DNA from: Ascoidea tarda (nom. inval.)
Taxonomy: Eukaryota > Ascomycota > Saccharomycetes > Ascoideales > Ascoideaceae
Direction: 5' to 3'
Assembly (NCBI GenBank): GCA_030560485.1
Contig: JAKTTS010000132.1
Location: 1 to 32,057 of the forward strand
DNA length: 32,057 nt
The position numbers and the translations under genes were made by a program. The notes beneath the pieces were generated by a model. It was given only the letters and a program-made list of their open reading frames with translations. It was not told the DNA's origin and did no database searches. This document shows, piece by piece, positions 9,167-18,564 of this stretch (position 1 is the stretch's first letter; the number at the start of each line of letters is the position of its first letter).

Positions 9167-9467
9167 AAATTCATAAGTTTTATATTATTTTTTTTTTTCT
9201 TGTTATTTTTTTTTTCTTGTTATTTTTTTTTTCATATGCCTTTCATAAATTTTTCATAAATTTTTCATAAATTTTTGTTTATACCCATTTTTCATTTTAA
9301 ATATTTAATTAATTGTTTGATATTTTTTTTTTTTTTGATATTTTTATTTCTTTCAAATTCAATTCTAGATATGTATACTATATATTTTTTGTTTTAGCAG
9401 TGCTATATGACAAAAAAACAACCCATAAAGGTTTAAAATATAAATTAATACATAACAATAAATCAAT
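9167..9467. other. Convergent KIP2/TGS1 3' region
   Basis: This 301-bp spacer lies between two convergent stop codons. It is extremely T-rich on the plus strand. It carries imperfect tandem units of about 17 bp (T-run followed by CTTGTTA, 9186-9238) and three exact 11-bp units TTTCATAAATT at 9241-9273. The segment must hold the polyadenylation sites of both genes; no gene is seen. Confidence 0.7.
9241..9273. repeat. Three exact tandem copies of an 11-bp unit
   Basis: TTTCATAAATT occurs three times head to tail in the KIP2 3' region. It is a simple low-complexity tandem repeat. Confidence 0.95.
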
Positions 9468-10388
9468 TCAACGCCAAAAACAACAATACCCTTTACTTCT
9501 TGTTCTTAAGCTGATTTCGGCTATAAAACAGTTTGAATTTTCACCAAACAAATCCTTTGTTATTTGATTCAATTGATTCAAATTTGAGTTTCTAGGTAAG
9601 AACAAGCCTATATTTTTTGTTATTTTGAGGAAACCAGTGAGAAGATCAGTTAGGGAAAATGGTTTCAAATCGTTTTCTAAATCAAAGGTGTCCTTGTTTA
9701 AATATTCTGGACCACCCCAGGGAGGACTTGCAAATATAAAGTTGATATTATAGTCTTTTTTCAAGCTGAGTAGATATGCGTCGTTGATTTGAGACCAATC
9801 TTTTTGGATGGTTTCAATCTTTTCGCTGATTTGATAGACCTTTGAATTTTGTTTCAAGCAGTGCAAATTGGCAAAATTTATATCGATCGCTATTACTTTG
9901 TCAAAGTGGTAAGCAAATTGGATTGAGTTTCCTCCACCACCAGCAAAAACGTCTAAGATGGAGGTTTTCTGTGGAGAGGCAGTATTTGTGGTGAAATTGT
10001 AGTTCTGCTTTATGTAGGATGCAGTGTAGTCTGCAATTGCTTCTGGAGTAACAGAGTACCAGAGTTCTGAGGTTAGCCTTATGTTGTCGTTGAATTTGGA
10101 AAAAATGCTATAACGTTGTATCCAATATTTTTGGCAGTTTTTGGGCAAAGAGAGTCTATCGGCATACCTTACGATGATTTTGTTGTCATCTTTGTCGTAA
10201 ATGGTTAAATTGCCATTGTTGTCTTCGATTTCAGAGTCGTTGTTGTTTTGGGGATCGAAAATGTCATAGTCGTGGATGTCAGAATAGTTGATTGATTTTC
10301 TTTTCAGTCTTTTTTTTGCCTGTTTCTTTTTAATTGATTTTCCAGTGAAGAAAGTTGGAAAGTGGTCAGCGTAGTCAGTCAAGTCCAT
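9468..10388 (-). CDS. TGS1: Trimethylguanosine synthase
   Basis: Tgs1 converts the m7G cap of snRNAs and snoRNAs to the 2,2,7-trimethylguanosine cap in the nucleus or nucleolus, using S-adenosylmethionine. The ATG at 10388 gives 306 residues, near the S. cerevisiae length (315). The N-terminus has a basic stretch (KSIKKKQAKKRLKRKS) that could act as a nuclear or nucleolar signal. YADRLSLPKNCQKYWIQRY and the following LTSELWYSVTPEAIA match the conserved entry to the methyltransferase fold. The SAM-binding motif is LDVFAGGGGN (Asp at 146), followed by VIAIDINFANL. The catalytic motif SPPWGGPEY starts at residue 221, with the Trp that stacks on the guanine. The run of A on the plus strand upstream of the ATG is untranslated leader. 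KIP2 converges on it; TIM22 lies upstream on the same strand. Confidence 0.95.
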   Translation of the reverse strand: MDLTDYADHFPTFFTGKSIKKKQAKKRLKRKSINYSDIHDYDIFDPQNNNDSEIEDNNGNLTIYDKDDNKIIVRYADRLSLPKNCQKYWIQRYSIFSKFNDNIRLTSELWYSVTPEAIADYTASYIKQNYNFTTNTASPQKTSILDVFAGGGGNSIQFAYHFDKVIAIDINFANLHCLKQNSKVYQISEKIETIQKDWSQINDAYLLSLKKDYNINFIFASPPWGGPEYLNKDTFDLENDLKPFSLTDLLTGFLKITKNIGLFLPRNSNLNQLNQITKDLFGENSNCFIAEISLRTRSKGYCCFWR

Positions 10389-10783
10389 GGTTTTATGATA
10401 TAATAGGGTATATAAAAGAAAAAAAAGAAAAAAAAAAAACAAGTAAAAAAATTAGTAAAAAAATTAGTGAAAAAAATAGTAAAAAGAGGTTATTGTTTGA
10501 TTATTGTTTTATAGTGGATCATTTAAAATCGAAAAATTTTCAGTTTGAAAGACGGATTTAATAAGTTTTACAGTGGTTCAAAGAGAAAAAAGATTAAGAT
10601 TATGGAATTAAGATTATTTACAACTTGAAGTGAAGAGATGGAGGAAAATGTAAAGAAACCAAAGAAAATAAAACATGAAAAATACAAAGTGAATCATTAA
10701 AGAGTTTGATTAAGTTTCATTAGAAGGGACAAATTCATTAAATGCAAACAGAAAAAGAGAAAGAAAAAGAAAGAGGAAAGTGA
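10389..10783. other. Intergenic: TGS1 promoter and TIM22 3' region
   Basis: This 395-bp spacer lies between two minus-strand genes. On the plus strand it is rich in A and in AAAAAATTAGT-type repeats (about 10440-10485), so TGS1 has a T-rich upstream leader. No gene or clear regulatory site is seen. Confidence 0.5.
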
Positions 10784-11344
10784 TTAATCATCATAGTCAT
10801 TTGGAGGAGGAGGAGCATAGTCTTTTCTCATGTATAAATCTATTGCAGCACCAAAAGCAGCAAAGCCTGCACATCCTATGGCAGTTGCAACAGGGCCAGA
10901 TTTAATAGCTAGACCTCCACCAGTTATACAACCAGCCATGAGACCATTGTAGATGTCGTCTTTTGCTCTTAAGCTTTCGACACAGCATTCTACACCTGAG
11001 TAGATGCCACCAATGTAGCCGAAATTTTTGGCAGAGGAGTACATTCTTTTGCCCATGTCAGAGAACTGTATTTTCATTTGCTGTTTGAAGGGCAAGTCGT
11101 TGAATTTCAAGGCGGATTCTGGGTTTCCACCAGGAACATCGTAGGACATTGAGGCCATGAATAGACCGAAAAAACCACCAAGAAAGAAACCAGAGACACC
11201 AGAGACAGCAGTTTTACCAGGACAGGACTGCATGAAACCCATAACTTGTAGAGCAATGGCTTCACCTTGTTCTTCTGGAGACATGTCTTTGAGAGATTTC
11301 AGCTGGGGCACAGCTTGATTGTAGAAGCCTAAACCGGGAGCCAT
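10784..11344 (-). CDS. TIM22: Mitochondrial inner membrane translocase Tim22
   Basis: Tim22 is the channel subunit of the TIM22 complex, which inserts carrier proteins into the mitochondrial inner membrane. It has 186 residues against about 207 in S. cerevisiae; the difference is mainly a shorter loop after the first membrane segment. Conserved blocks are SCPGKTAVSGVSGFFLGG (first membrane segment), the loop motif DLPFKQQMKIQFSDMGKR, SSAKNFGYIGGIYSGVEC, and SLRAKDDIYNGLMAGCITGG, then GFAAFGAAIDLYM. Cys41 and Cys120 correspond to the pair that forms the structural disulfide in yeast Tim22. An adjacent Cys121 and a further Cys in AGCITGG are extra. The ATG at 11344 gives a normal N-terminus. 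Confidence 0.96.
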   Translation of the reverse strand: MAPGLGFYNQAVPQLKSLKDMSPEEQGEAIALQVMGFMQSCPGKTAVSGVSGFFLGGFFGLFMASMSYDVPGGNPESALKFNDLPFKQQMKIQFSDMGKRMYSSAKNFGYIGGIYSGVECCVESLRAKDDIYNGLMAGCITGGGLAIKSGPVATAIGCAGFAAFGAAIDLYMRKDYAPPPPNDYDD

Positions 11345-11848
11345 TGTGAGAAGAAAGAGATGAAGTGAAATGAAGTGGATTAAATGATATAAGATTGTAA
11401 TATATGTTTGGATTGATCAGATTAAGATTGATTGAAAAAAAAGGTGACGGATGAAGCACGGGAATGGAGCGGATTGATTTGAAAAGGAGACGGAAATGGA
11501 AAAAAAGAAAAAAAAAGCGATTCCATGGTTGTGGAACAGCTACAAATCTGCACAGTATGCAAAAGAAATGTTCTGTAGATGCTGGACGTGCGTTATTTGG
11601 CAGTTTCTATATAGCCATGGAAAAGTTAATTAAAAAGCATGAGTATATAGGACTGTGAATGAGATAGAATTGTTTATTATAATTGATTTGATAATTGATG
11701 TTAAAATTGATGTTATTATAATAGTTGTTACTATAATAATTTGATATTATAATATAGTAGAGCGTAGACATTAATTATAATAATCAATAGTACTAGAATT
11801 AAAGACAAGAAGATTAAAGAGGACCTGAAGATAATGATGCATAAACTT
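11345..11848. other. Intergenic: TIM22 promoter and SSP120 3' region
   Basis: This 504-bp spacer has no convincing gene. The half next to TIM22 (about 11440-11600) is somewhat GC-richer and purine-rich. About 11660-11800 is very AT-rich, with repeated ATAATTGAT and TTATAATA motifs, and likely contains the SSP120 polyadenylation region. Confidence 0.5.
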
Positions 11849-12613
11849 TTAAAAGAGATATTTTGTAGGGATGTTATATAGGTTGATTAGGGTGTTTAAA
11901 TAGCTGTCGTTGATTTTGATCACCTTATTTTTGGAAGCATCGTTATCGATATCATTATCTGCAGGGTCCTTTGAGTTAATATTGAGGTTTTGAGTATCTT
12001 GTTCTGTGTAGGCATGTTCGATATCGTGTTCGTGGTGGAGTAGTTCATGTTCAATGTCTTCCTTGTGTAGGATTTTGACATCGGGATCGTCATCTTGGTG
12101 GTATTTGTTCCAGTGGTGGACTTCATATTCGTATTCAAAATCGTCAGAGTGATGGCCTGGACCAACGCCAAAATCGGGTAAATTGCCATTATTGTTAATG
12201 AAATTCAACCATTCATTGAAGGAGATTTTTCTGTCGTTATTGAGGTCGATCAAGTTAAGAACTTTGGTTAGAATGAGATGTTTTTCGTCTTCGGAGATTC
12301 CCTCAGAGTCGTCGTGTTTGCCCATTCCATCGCCCTTTCCAACGACCTTGTCCCGGAGCAAGCCATACATGTTGAGAATGTCCTTCTCGAGAAGATGCAA
12401 TTTGTCGGAGGAAACATGCAAGTGGAAGAAGGACTCAGGATCAAAGTCCTGGATGTTGTGTTCCTGGATCATATGCCATTGCTGCCAGCTCAAGTCTGGT
12501 GGACACTTTTCAAAGAGCTGGGTGGGTGTGTCTTCAGCGCCGGTGTGGCCCGAGTGGGCAGAGGCCAGAAAAAGGAGAAGAAGCGAAAGAAGCACGGTCA
12601 CCAGGCGTCTCAT
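11849..12613 (-). CDS. SSP120: Ssp120-like EF-hand protein of the secretory pathway
   Basis: A calcium-binding-type protein of the early secretory pathway; in yeast Ssp120 associates with the cargo receptor Emp47. From the ATG at 12613 it has 254 residues. Residues 1-20 are a clear signal peptide (MRR then VTVLLSLLLLFLASA). DLSWQQWHMIQEHNIQDFDP, YGLLRDKVVGKGDGMGKHD and FGVGPGHHSDDFEYEYEVHH are strongly Ssp120-like, as is KILHKEDIEHELLHHEHDIE. One canonical EF-hand loop, DLNNDRKISFNE, lies at 123-134; a second, degenerate hand may precede it. A further in-frame ATG at 12661 would add 16 residues made of AQT repeats before the signal peptide. I prefer the inner start because it gives a normal signal sequence. 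The gene is divergent from KAP95. Confidence 0.92.
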   Translation of the reverse strand: MRRLVTVLLSLLLLFLASAHSGHTGAEDTPTQLFEKCPPDLSWQQWHMIQEHNIQDFDPESFFHLHVSSDKLHLLEKDILNMYGLLRDKVVGKGDGMGKHDDSEGISEDEKHLILTKVLNLIDLNNDRKISFNEWLNFINNNGNLPDFGVGPGHHSDDFEYEYEVHHWNKYHQDDDPDVKILHKEDIEHELLHHEHDIEHAYTEQDTQNLNINSKDPADNDIDNDASKNKVIKINDSYLNTLINLYNIPTKYLF

Positions 12614-12658
12614 TGTCTGTGCTGTCTGTGCTGTCTGTGCTGTCTGTGCTGTCTGTGC
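12614..12658. repeat. Five exact 9-bp tandem repeats at the SSP120 start
   Basis: TGTCTGTGC is repeated five times exactly on the plus strand. The array fills precisely the 45 bases between two in-frame SSP120 ATGs (12661 and 12613). If translated it encodes (AQT)5 ahead of the signal peptide; if not, it is a repeat abutting the start codon in the leader. Because the unit is a multiple of three, copy-number change keeps the frame. Confidence 0.95.
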
Positions 12659-13770
12659 CATTGGATTGCTCTCACGCTCTTGTGTTGCAAACAAGCCCAG
12701 ACCCCCGGCTCCAGACCCCAGCAACCGTCCCGGTGCTGCGGGTGCTGTTTTCCAGTTACGTGCAGCCGAACCTGCAGAAACAGAATGTGGCTACGTCGTG
12801 CGTTTCGGCTGCTGCAGACCCCGCTCTCGCCACCTTTGCGGGGGTCTAAGCTTTCTCAGACCTCGGACGTGGTGCCTGTGGTGCATGTGCTTCCGCTGCC
12901 GCTGTGGGCCGGACGCTGCTGCACGTGCGTCAGCGGTGTTTTAGGAGTGCTTTTTCTGGAGCTTTCTGGTGTTTCACACCAACGAGAGTTTTCTGTGCAT
13001 GGTCTGCGACTGTTTTCTTTACTTGCGTCTGTTTCTTTACTCACCTTTTCTTCTCTTTTCTTGCAACTGAAGGACTTTCGCATCTTCTACATCTCCAGCA
13101 CCTCCTCCAGCACCTCCTCCAGTGTCTTCTCCAGTTCTTTCTTCACGATTCACTATATATCTGGGTTACCTCCATCTTATCACTATCCAACGAACTTTCC
13201 CAGATTTTTCAGCCAATTGTTAACCCTAAACTCTTTTTTTTTTCTTTCTCTCAAACACACACATACTCTCTTACTCTTACTCTTACTCTCTTACTCTCTC
13301 ACCTTCAGACTCTCAGATCTCAGACTCACACTACTACTATCTCTTTCTTTCTCTGACAGTCTGCTTCTTTTGTCTGCTATCTGCCACCCAATTCCCATTG
13401 ATTCTCATCGATATATATATTCATTGTCTTAATTATCTTCAATCTTAAATATACAACTGCAATTACATCTCCTTATATTTTTTCAATTAGAAATATTAAA
13501 AACAAAAAACTAAAAACTAAAAACAAAACAAACAAAACAAATAACAAAAACAAAAAAAAAACAAAACAAAAAAAATAATTTTTTTTTTAATAAACAATAA
13601 ATAATAAACAATAAACAAAGAGAGAACCTATCCTCATAATAAATTAATTAATTAATTAATTAATTAATTAAACTAACCAATTAACTAACTAACCAACTAA
13701 TTAACTAATTAATTAACTAATTAATCAACTAACTAATTAATCTTTGTATTTACCTATTCACTTATTCAAA
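12659..13770. promoter_or_regulatory. Divergent SSP120/KAP95 promoter region
   Basis: This long upstream region has four compositional zones. About 12660-12960 is GC-rich with a CACGTG at 12922-12927. About 12960-13430 is pyrimidine-rich on the plus strand (CT and TACTCT repeats near 13255-13345). About 13490-13640 is A-rich. Bases 13643-13740 are TTAA/AACTAA tetranucleotide repeats. The T/C-rich to A-rich switch resembles transcription start regions of yeast genes and points towards KAP95. A plus-strand open frame across 12278-13432 looks like low-complexity noise without domains. Confidence 0.6.
13643..13740. repeat. Tetranucleotide-type repeat tract, TTAA/ACTAA
   Basis: About seven perfect TTAA units at 13643-13670 are followed by degenerate AACTAACC and TTAACTAA units to 13740. 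The tract ends 30 bp before the KAP95 ATG, so it probably lies in the 5' leader or core promoter. Confidence 0.85.
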
Positions 13771-16395
13771 ATGGATATCGGTCAAGTACTTGAAAATGCT
13801 ATCCTAAATCCAAACCCTCAAGAGAGATTCCAAGCTGAACAACAACTAGAAAACGCTGCAAAGGAAAACTTTCCCCTCTATCTCTCTCTCTTGTCTGAAG
13901 CCTTGAACAATGAATCAAAAAAAACTGAAGTTCGAATGCTCGCCTCTCTCGCCCTAAAAAATCAATTAATCTCAAAAGATCCAAAACAACACAAAATCTA
14001 CTCTGAAAGATGGATCAACTTGGACAACAACTTCAAAAACCAAATCAAAGCAAACTCCCTCAAAAACCTCCTCTCCAACGACGATAGAGTAGCAAACTCT
14101 GCTGCCCAATTAGTTGCTGCAATAGCTGAAATCGACCTCTCCAGAAACGACTGGCCTGAACTCATCAACTCTCTCATCGAAAACACAAAACCAGAAGTCC
14201 CAGACCACATCAAAAGATCAAACCTACTCACCATAGGATACATTTGCGAAAGTGCTGATCCCAACAACGCAGGTATTGTCTCAAGAGCAAATGACTTCCT
14301 CATCGCCATCATACAAGGTGCTCAGTCCTCTGAAAAAAATTCAAAAATCGTCAGATTAACCGCCATAAACGCCCTCGTCGACTCCCTAGAATTCATTCAA
14401 TCAAACTTCCAAAAGGAAGGCGAGCGTAACTATATCATGCAAGTTGTCTGTGAAGCAACTCAAGCTTCTGACGTCGACCTCCAAGCTGCTGCCTTTGGTG
14501 CCCTCGCCAAAATCATGTCCCTCTACTACAAATTCATGCCCTTATACATGGAAAGAGCCCTCTATTCTTTGACCATCTCAGGAATGCAAAACACTGATGA
14601 AAAGGTCTCCTGCATGGCCGTCGAGTTTTGGTCAACAGTTTGCGAAGAAGAACTAGAAATCTCCTACAGAAGAGAAGACTTCAACAACAGCAACTCCTCC
14701 TCCCTAATCCCTGATGACAACCCAGACTTTACCTCCTACAACTTCTCCTTAATTGCAATAGAAGACGTCCTACCAACTCTATTATCCCTCTTGAAAAAAC
14801 AAAACGATGACCTAGATGACGACACATGGAACATCTCAATGGCTGCTGGTGCTTGTTTGCAACTATTCGCTCAAAATTGTGGCACTCCTGTTGTTAAACC
14901 AACCTTGGATTTTGTCGAAAGAAACATCAACAGCACAGAATGGAGATCTAGAGAGGCCTCCGTAATGGCATTCGGCTCAATCCTAGATGGCCCCGACCAC
15001 AATCAATTGAAATTCCTAATTGCCCAAGCCTTGAACTCCATATTGAAACTAATTGATGATGAAAACTTGCAAGTCAAAGAAACTGTAGCTTGGTGTCTAG
15101 GTAGAATAGCCGATTTAGTCATTGACGCTATCGATACCGAACAACATCTACCAAGTGTCATAAATGCCATTGTAAAGGGCCTACAAGTTCACCCAAAGGT
15201 CTCTAGAAACTGCTGCTGGACTTTAATGAATCTAATCGAACAACTAAACCAAGATTCCTCAAATACAGAATCAACTCCAATGTCAAAATACTACTCCTCA
15301 TTAGTGCCTGTATTACTACAAGTCTCCGGCAGAGGTGATAACGAATACACTTCAAGAGCTTCCGCCTACGAAGCTCTAAGTGCTCTAGTATTATTCTCCT
15401 CAAAGGACGTCATGCCTCTCGTCAACTCAATCGCAAGTGAAGCTCTTAACAGACTAAATATCACAATCGAAATGTCTCAACAACCGGATAAATTATCCCT
15501 AAACGATTTGTCAAATTTACAAGAATTGCAATCAAACATCCTAAGTTTATTATCAAACGTCATTAGAAGAGCAGGCAAAGACGTTTTGTCCGTATCTGAC
15601 AGCCTCATGGAAATGTTCTTAAAATTATTATCAATCCAACAGAATCAAAGAAATTCTCTAATCGAAGAAGACGTATTCATTGCCATCAGCACAACTGCCT
15701 CAGCTGTGGAAAGCGAATTTATTAAATACATGGACTCATTTTTGCCCTTTTTAAACAATGCTCTAGAAAATACAGAGTCCCAAATCTGTAATACTGCTGT
15801 TGGTCTAGTAGCAGATATCTCAAGATCATTAGGTGATCAAATTATTCCTTACTGCAACGGTTTAATGAACACACTAGGTAATAATCTTTCAAATCCTGAT
15901 ATAAGAAGGGAACTAAGACCAGCCATCTTATCATGCTTTGGTGATATCGCTACATCAATTGGAGAAGCTTTTCAACCATACTTGGATGTTGTTATGAAAA
16001 TCTGCTCTGCAGCTCAAAATTTACAACCAGAAGACTCTTCTGTAGAAACTTTGGAATATATTATTGACGTCAAAGAAGCGGTTTTAGATGCTTATGTCGG
16101 CGTGGTTGCTGGTCTCGAAAAACAACCACAATATCTTCGACCATATGTTGACATAATCTTCCAATTTTTGGTTTCAATTCCAACAGATTTCAATTTTTCA
16201 AGTTCCGACACCGTTTGTAGAGCTGCCTGTGGTTTGATTGGAGATTTAGCCGAAATATTTTCAAAGGATAACCAAATTCAACAAGCCTTGAGGTCACCAT
16301 GGGTTGCAACATTCCTCAGACAGGTTAAACTCAATCAATCTTTTAGTGTGACCACTAGAAATACAGCCAAATGGGCAAAGAAAAAAATTCAATGA
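13771..16395 (+). CDS. KAP95: Karyopherin / importin beta-1
   Basis: Importin beta carries cargo through nuclear pores, usually with the adaptor importin alpha, and releases it when Ran-GTP binds. The ATG at 13771 gives 874 residues (861 in S. cerevisiae). The N-terminus MDIGQVLENAILNPNPQERF and the following importin-beta N-terminal domain (about 20-105, with SLALKNQL) match Kap95. HEAT repeats continue throughout. The acidic Ran/importin-alpha region has DDDTWNISMAAGACLQLFAQ, and NSTEWRSREASVMAFGSILD and LQVKETVAWCLGRIADL follow. The C-terminal repeats include AVLDAYVGVVAGL and end with ARNTAKWAK-like TARNTAKWAKKKIQ (seen as TRNTAKWAKKKIQ). Codon use in the first half is notably C-ending compared with the neighbours, as expected of a well-expressed gene. 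It converges with SCJ1. Confidence 0.97.
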   Translation: MDIGQVLENAILNPNPQERFQAEQQLENAAKENFPLYLSLLSEALNNESKKTEVRMLASLALKNQLISKDPKQHKIYSERWINLDNNFKNQIKANSLKNLLSNDDRVANSAAQLVAAIAEIDLSRNDWPELINSLIENTKPEVPDHIKRSNLLTIGYICESADPNNAGIVSRANDFLIAIIQGAQSSEKNSKIVRLTAINALVDSLEFIQSNFQKEGERNYIMQVVCEATQASDVDLQAAAFGALAKIMSLYYKFMPLYMERALYSLTISGMQNTDEKVSCMAVEFWSTVCEEELEISYRREDFNNSNSSSLIPDDNPDFTSYNFSLIAIEDVLPTLLSLLKKQNDDLDDDTWNISMAAGACLQLFAQNCGTPVVKPTLDFVERNINSTEWRSREASVMAFGSILDGPDHNQLKFLIAQALNSILKLIDDENLQVKETVAWCLGRIADLVIDAIDTEQHLPSVINAIVKGLQVHPKVSRNCCWTLMNLIEQLNQDSSNTESTPMSKYYSSLVPVLLQVSGRGDNEYTSRASAYEALSALVLFSSKDVMPLVNSIASEALNRLNITIEMSQQPDKLSLNDLSNLQELQSNILSLLSNVIRRAGKDVLSVSDSLMEMFLKLLSIQQNQRNSLIEEDVFIAISTTASAVESEFIKYMDSFLPFLNNALENTESQICNTAVGLVADISRSLGDQIIPYCNGLMNTLGNNLSNPDIRRELRPAILSCFGDIATSIGEAFQPYLDVVMKICSAAQNLQPEDSSVETLEYIIDVKEAVLDAYVGVVAGLEKQPQYLRPYVDIIFQFLVSIPTDFNFSSSDTVCRAACGLIGDLAEIFSKDNQIQQALRSPWVATFLRQVKLNQSFSVTTRNTAKWAKKKIQ

Positions 16396-17436
16396 ATTTA
16401 AAACTAATTTTAAGAAAATATAAAAAAAATTAATCAAAAAAAAAAAAAAGAAAAGAACAGCCATTCTAGCTAGACTAAAATTTGTTTTAAAGAAATTCAT
16501 TCCAAAATCAACAACCAAAAAAAATAAAAAAAGATACCCAGAATCAAATGTCAATAACATCAAACAATTTATTTGTTATTTTTTATCAAATATCTTTTTG
16601 TTTTCAAGCTTTTTAGACTTTAAAAATGAATAAGTTTTAGAATATTTTTTTTTTGGAATTTTTAGGTGAATTTTAAAATCAGTTTTATAACTTTTTTATA
16701 TAGAGCTGTTATACCCTGATGTTCTATTGTTAATTTTTTATTTTTTTATATTTTATATTTTATAATCATTTATAAAATTTTCTTATATTTTATATTTATA
16801 TTTATATTTTTGACTTTTGACTTTTTCCTCTTTCCTCTTTCCTCTTTTAACTCTTTTTCCTCTATTTCCTTATTTTCCTCTATTTCCTTATTTTCCTCTT
16901 TTTGTTTTTTTACTTTTTATTCACTTTTTTCCCTTTTACCCTTTTATATTACTTATTCCTCAACTATTTTGTCTTATTCTTTACCTTTATCATTGATTTT
17001 TATTTTTTGTTTTATTTTTAAGAAAAGTAATATTATGCCCTTTTTTCTTTACTGATTTACTGATTTACTGATTTACTGATTTACTGATTTACTTATTTTT
17101 TTATTCTTTTGACCTATTCTTAACTACTTGATTATTTGTTAGTTAATTCCTTTGATTAATTCATTTTGTTTTACCCATTTACTTATTACTATTTTCTTAT
17201 TACCATTTTCTGTTTATAAAATTTTATTAATCCTTTGTACAATTCTGACAAAAAATTGAAATATTACTACTTCACTTTACTTTACTTATAAATTTTACTT
17301 GATTTTTTAAATTTTTAATTTTTTTAATTTATCTATTTAGTTATCTGTTATTTATTATTTATTATTTATTATTATTTATTATTTATTATTTATTATCACT
17401 TACTACTTACTATTACCTATTATTTATTTATCAAAA
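16396..17436. other. Convergent KAP95/SCJ1 intergenic region, AT-rich with tandem repeats
   Basis: No gene is seen in this 1.04-kb spacer between convergent stops. It starts A-rich and turns strongly T/C-rich on the plus strand (16800-17430). Short tandem arrays include TTTCCTC units (about 16820-16845), TTTACTGA units (17048-17095) and TTATTTA-like units (about 17345-17398). Two matches to the S. cerevisiae ARS consensus WTTTTATRTTTW lie at 16750-16761 and 16787-16798. An 81-codon plus-strand frame at 16810 is only a Phe/Ser/Leu product of the T/C-rich strand. Confidence 0.65.
17048..17095. repeat. Tandem 8-bp repeat (TTTACTGA, five copies plus a variant)
   Basis: Five exact TTTACTGA units (17048-17087) are followed by one variant unit, TTTACTTA. 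It lies in the convergent 3' region of KAP95 and SCJ1. Confidence 0.95.
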
Positions 17437-18564
17437 TTAAAACTCATCATGTGGATTTTTTAAACCAACAGGCATTATAATTTTATATTGAATATATAAA
17501 TCACCAAATTGATCATCAAAATCCGGTATTGGCATACCTTTATTTTTAATGATTTCAATCTCATCATTTGTAACAATTTGATTTTTGATTCTTTTTATAT
17601 CAACAGGTTCATCTTTATTGAAGAAATCGAGCTGTCTTTTCCAATTACCCAACAATGCTTCTTTAAGGGATAGATATTCAGTTCTGAATAAGTTATTGCC
17701 TTTTCTTCTATAACCTAGGTTATTTTTAGAATAGTTTTCATTGAATTGAAACAATAGGTCACCAGGAATAATATTTTTATCTGGGTATTGATTAGCTTGG
17801 TTTTCAAAGACTTGAACATGATGTCTATCAACACCGGGAGAAACATGAATATTGAAGGATTTTGTTGAATCAATTATACCCTGACCATTACATTTTCTGC
17901 AGTAGTTTTTAATTAATTTGCCCTTTCCTTGACATTTTGGACAAGTGGTTTGAAAAGTTTGAAACATTCCTGGACCCAATTGTCTTTTGATAACCTTTAG
18001 ACCCGAGCCATTACACTCGTTGCATTTATGTTCTTTACCATCCTCCGAAGCAGTGCCATGGCAATGATCACAGACTGTCTTTAAATTAATTTGGTATTCT
18101 TTCAAATCACCATTGTAGTACTCATTCAAGGTTAATTCGATGTTAACTTGAATGTTCTGGCCCTTTTGTTTTCTAATATTATTTTGGTTACCTCTGTTGC
18201 CACCGAACATATGCTGAAAAAAATCAAAGGGATCGTGTTGCTGCTGTTGCTGGTTTGGATTCTGCCCATTTTTGACAGCTTCATAGCCATAGTTATCGTA
18301 AACCTGCTTTTTCTCGCTGTCACTGAGGATCTCGTAGGCTTCACCAATTTCAATGAATTTCTGGTGGGACAGCTCGTCGTTGGGATTCTTGTCTGGATGG
18401 TATTTCTTGCTCAACACCCTGTAGGCCTTCTTGATGTCCTTATCAGAGGCGTCTCTTGGAATATCGAGCACCTTGTACAAATCAGTCTCTTGACCATTAA
18501 CCAAGGACACCAATACTAAATTGAACACCACTAGCAACGCTATCAATCTGCCAAAAGCTCTCAT
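17437..18564 (-). CDS. SCJ1: ER-lumenal DnaJ chaperone (Scj1-like)
   Basis: A type I DnaJ co-chaperone that stimulates the Hsp70 Kar2/BiP in folding and quality control in the ER lumen. It has 375 residues (377 in S. cerevisiae Scj1). Residues 1-24 are a signal peptide (ALLVVFNLVLVSLVNG). The J domain spans about 26-92 with HPD at 56-58. A Gly/Gln/Asn-rich linker follows (QNPNQQQQQH). The zinc-binding region has four Cys pairs: CDHC (165-168), CNEC (181-184), CPKC (208-211) and CRKC (222-225), the first with GTA in place of GxG. The substrate-binding C-terminal domain follows. The protein ends in HDEF, where ER-lumenal proteins usually end HDEL or KDEL. FRS1 is divergent, with starts 430 bp apart. 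Confidence 0.95.
   Translation of the reverse strand: MRAFGRLIALLVVFNLVLVSLVNGQETDLYKVLDIPRDASDKDIKKAYRVLSKKYHPDKNPNDELSHQKFIEIGEAYEILSDSEKKQVYDNYGYEAVKNGQNPNQQQQQHDPFDFFQHMFGGNRGNQNNIRKQKGQNIQVNIELTLNEYYNGDLKEYQINLKTVCDHCHGTASEDGKEHKCNECNGSGLKVIKRQLGPGMFQTFQTTCPKCQGKGKLIKNYCRKCNGQGIIDSTKSFNIHVSPGVDRHHVQVFENQANQYPDKNIIPGDLLFQFNENYSKNNLGYRRKGNNLFRTEYLSLKEALLGNWKRQLDFFNKDEPVDIKRIKNQIVTNDEIEIIKNKGMPIPDFDDQFGDLYIQYKIIMPVGLKNPHDEF

Noticed and set aside
12278-13432. Plus-strand open frame of 384 codons opposite SSP120 and through the KAP95 promoter
   Set aside because: It is antisense to a clear SSP120 homologue and then runs through CT-rich low-complexity DNA, giving Leu/Ser repeats without domains.
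16810-17055. 81-codon plus-strand frame rich in Phe, Ser and Leu
   Set aside because: It is the translation of a T/C-rich strand in a convergent 3' spacer, with repeat-derived composition.
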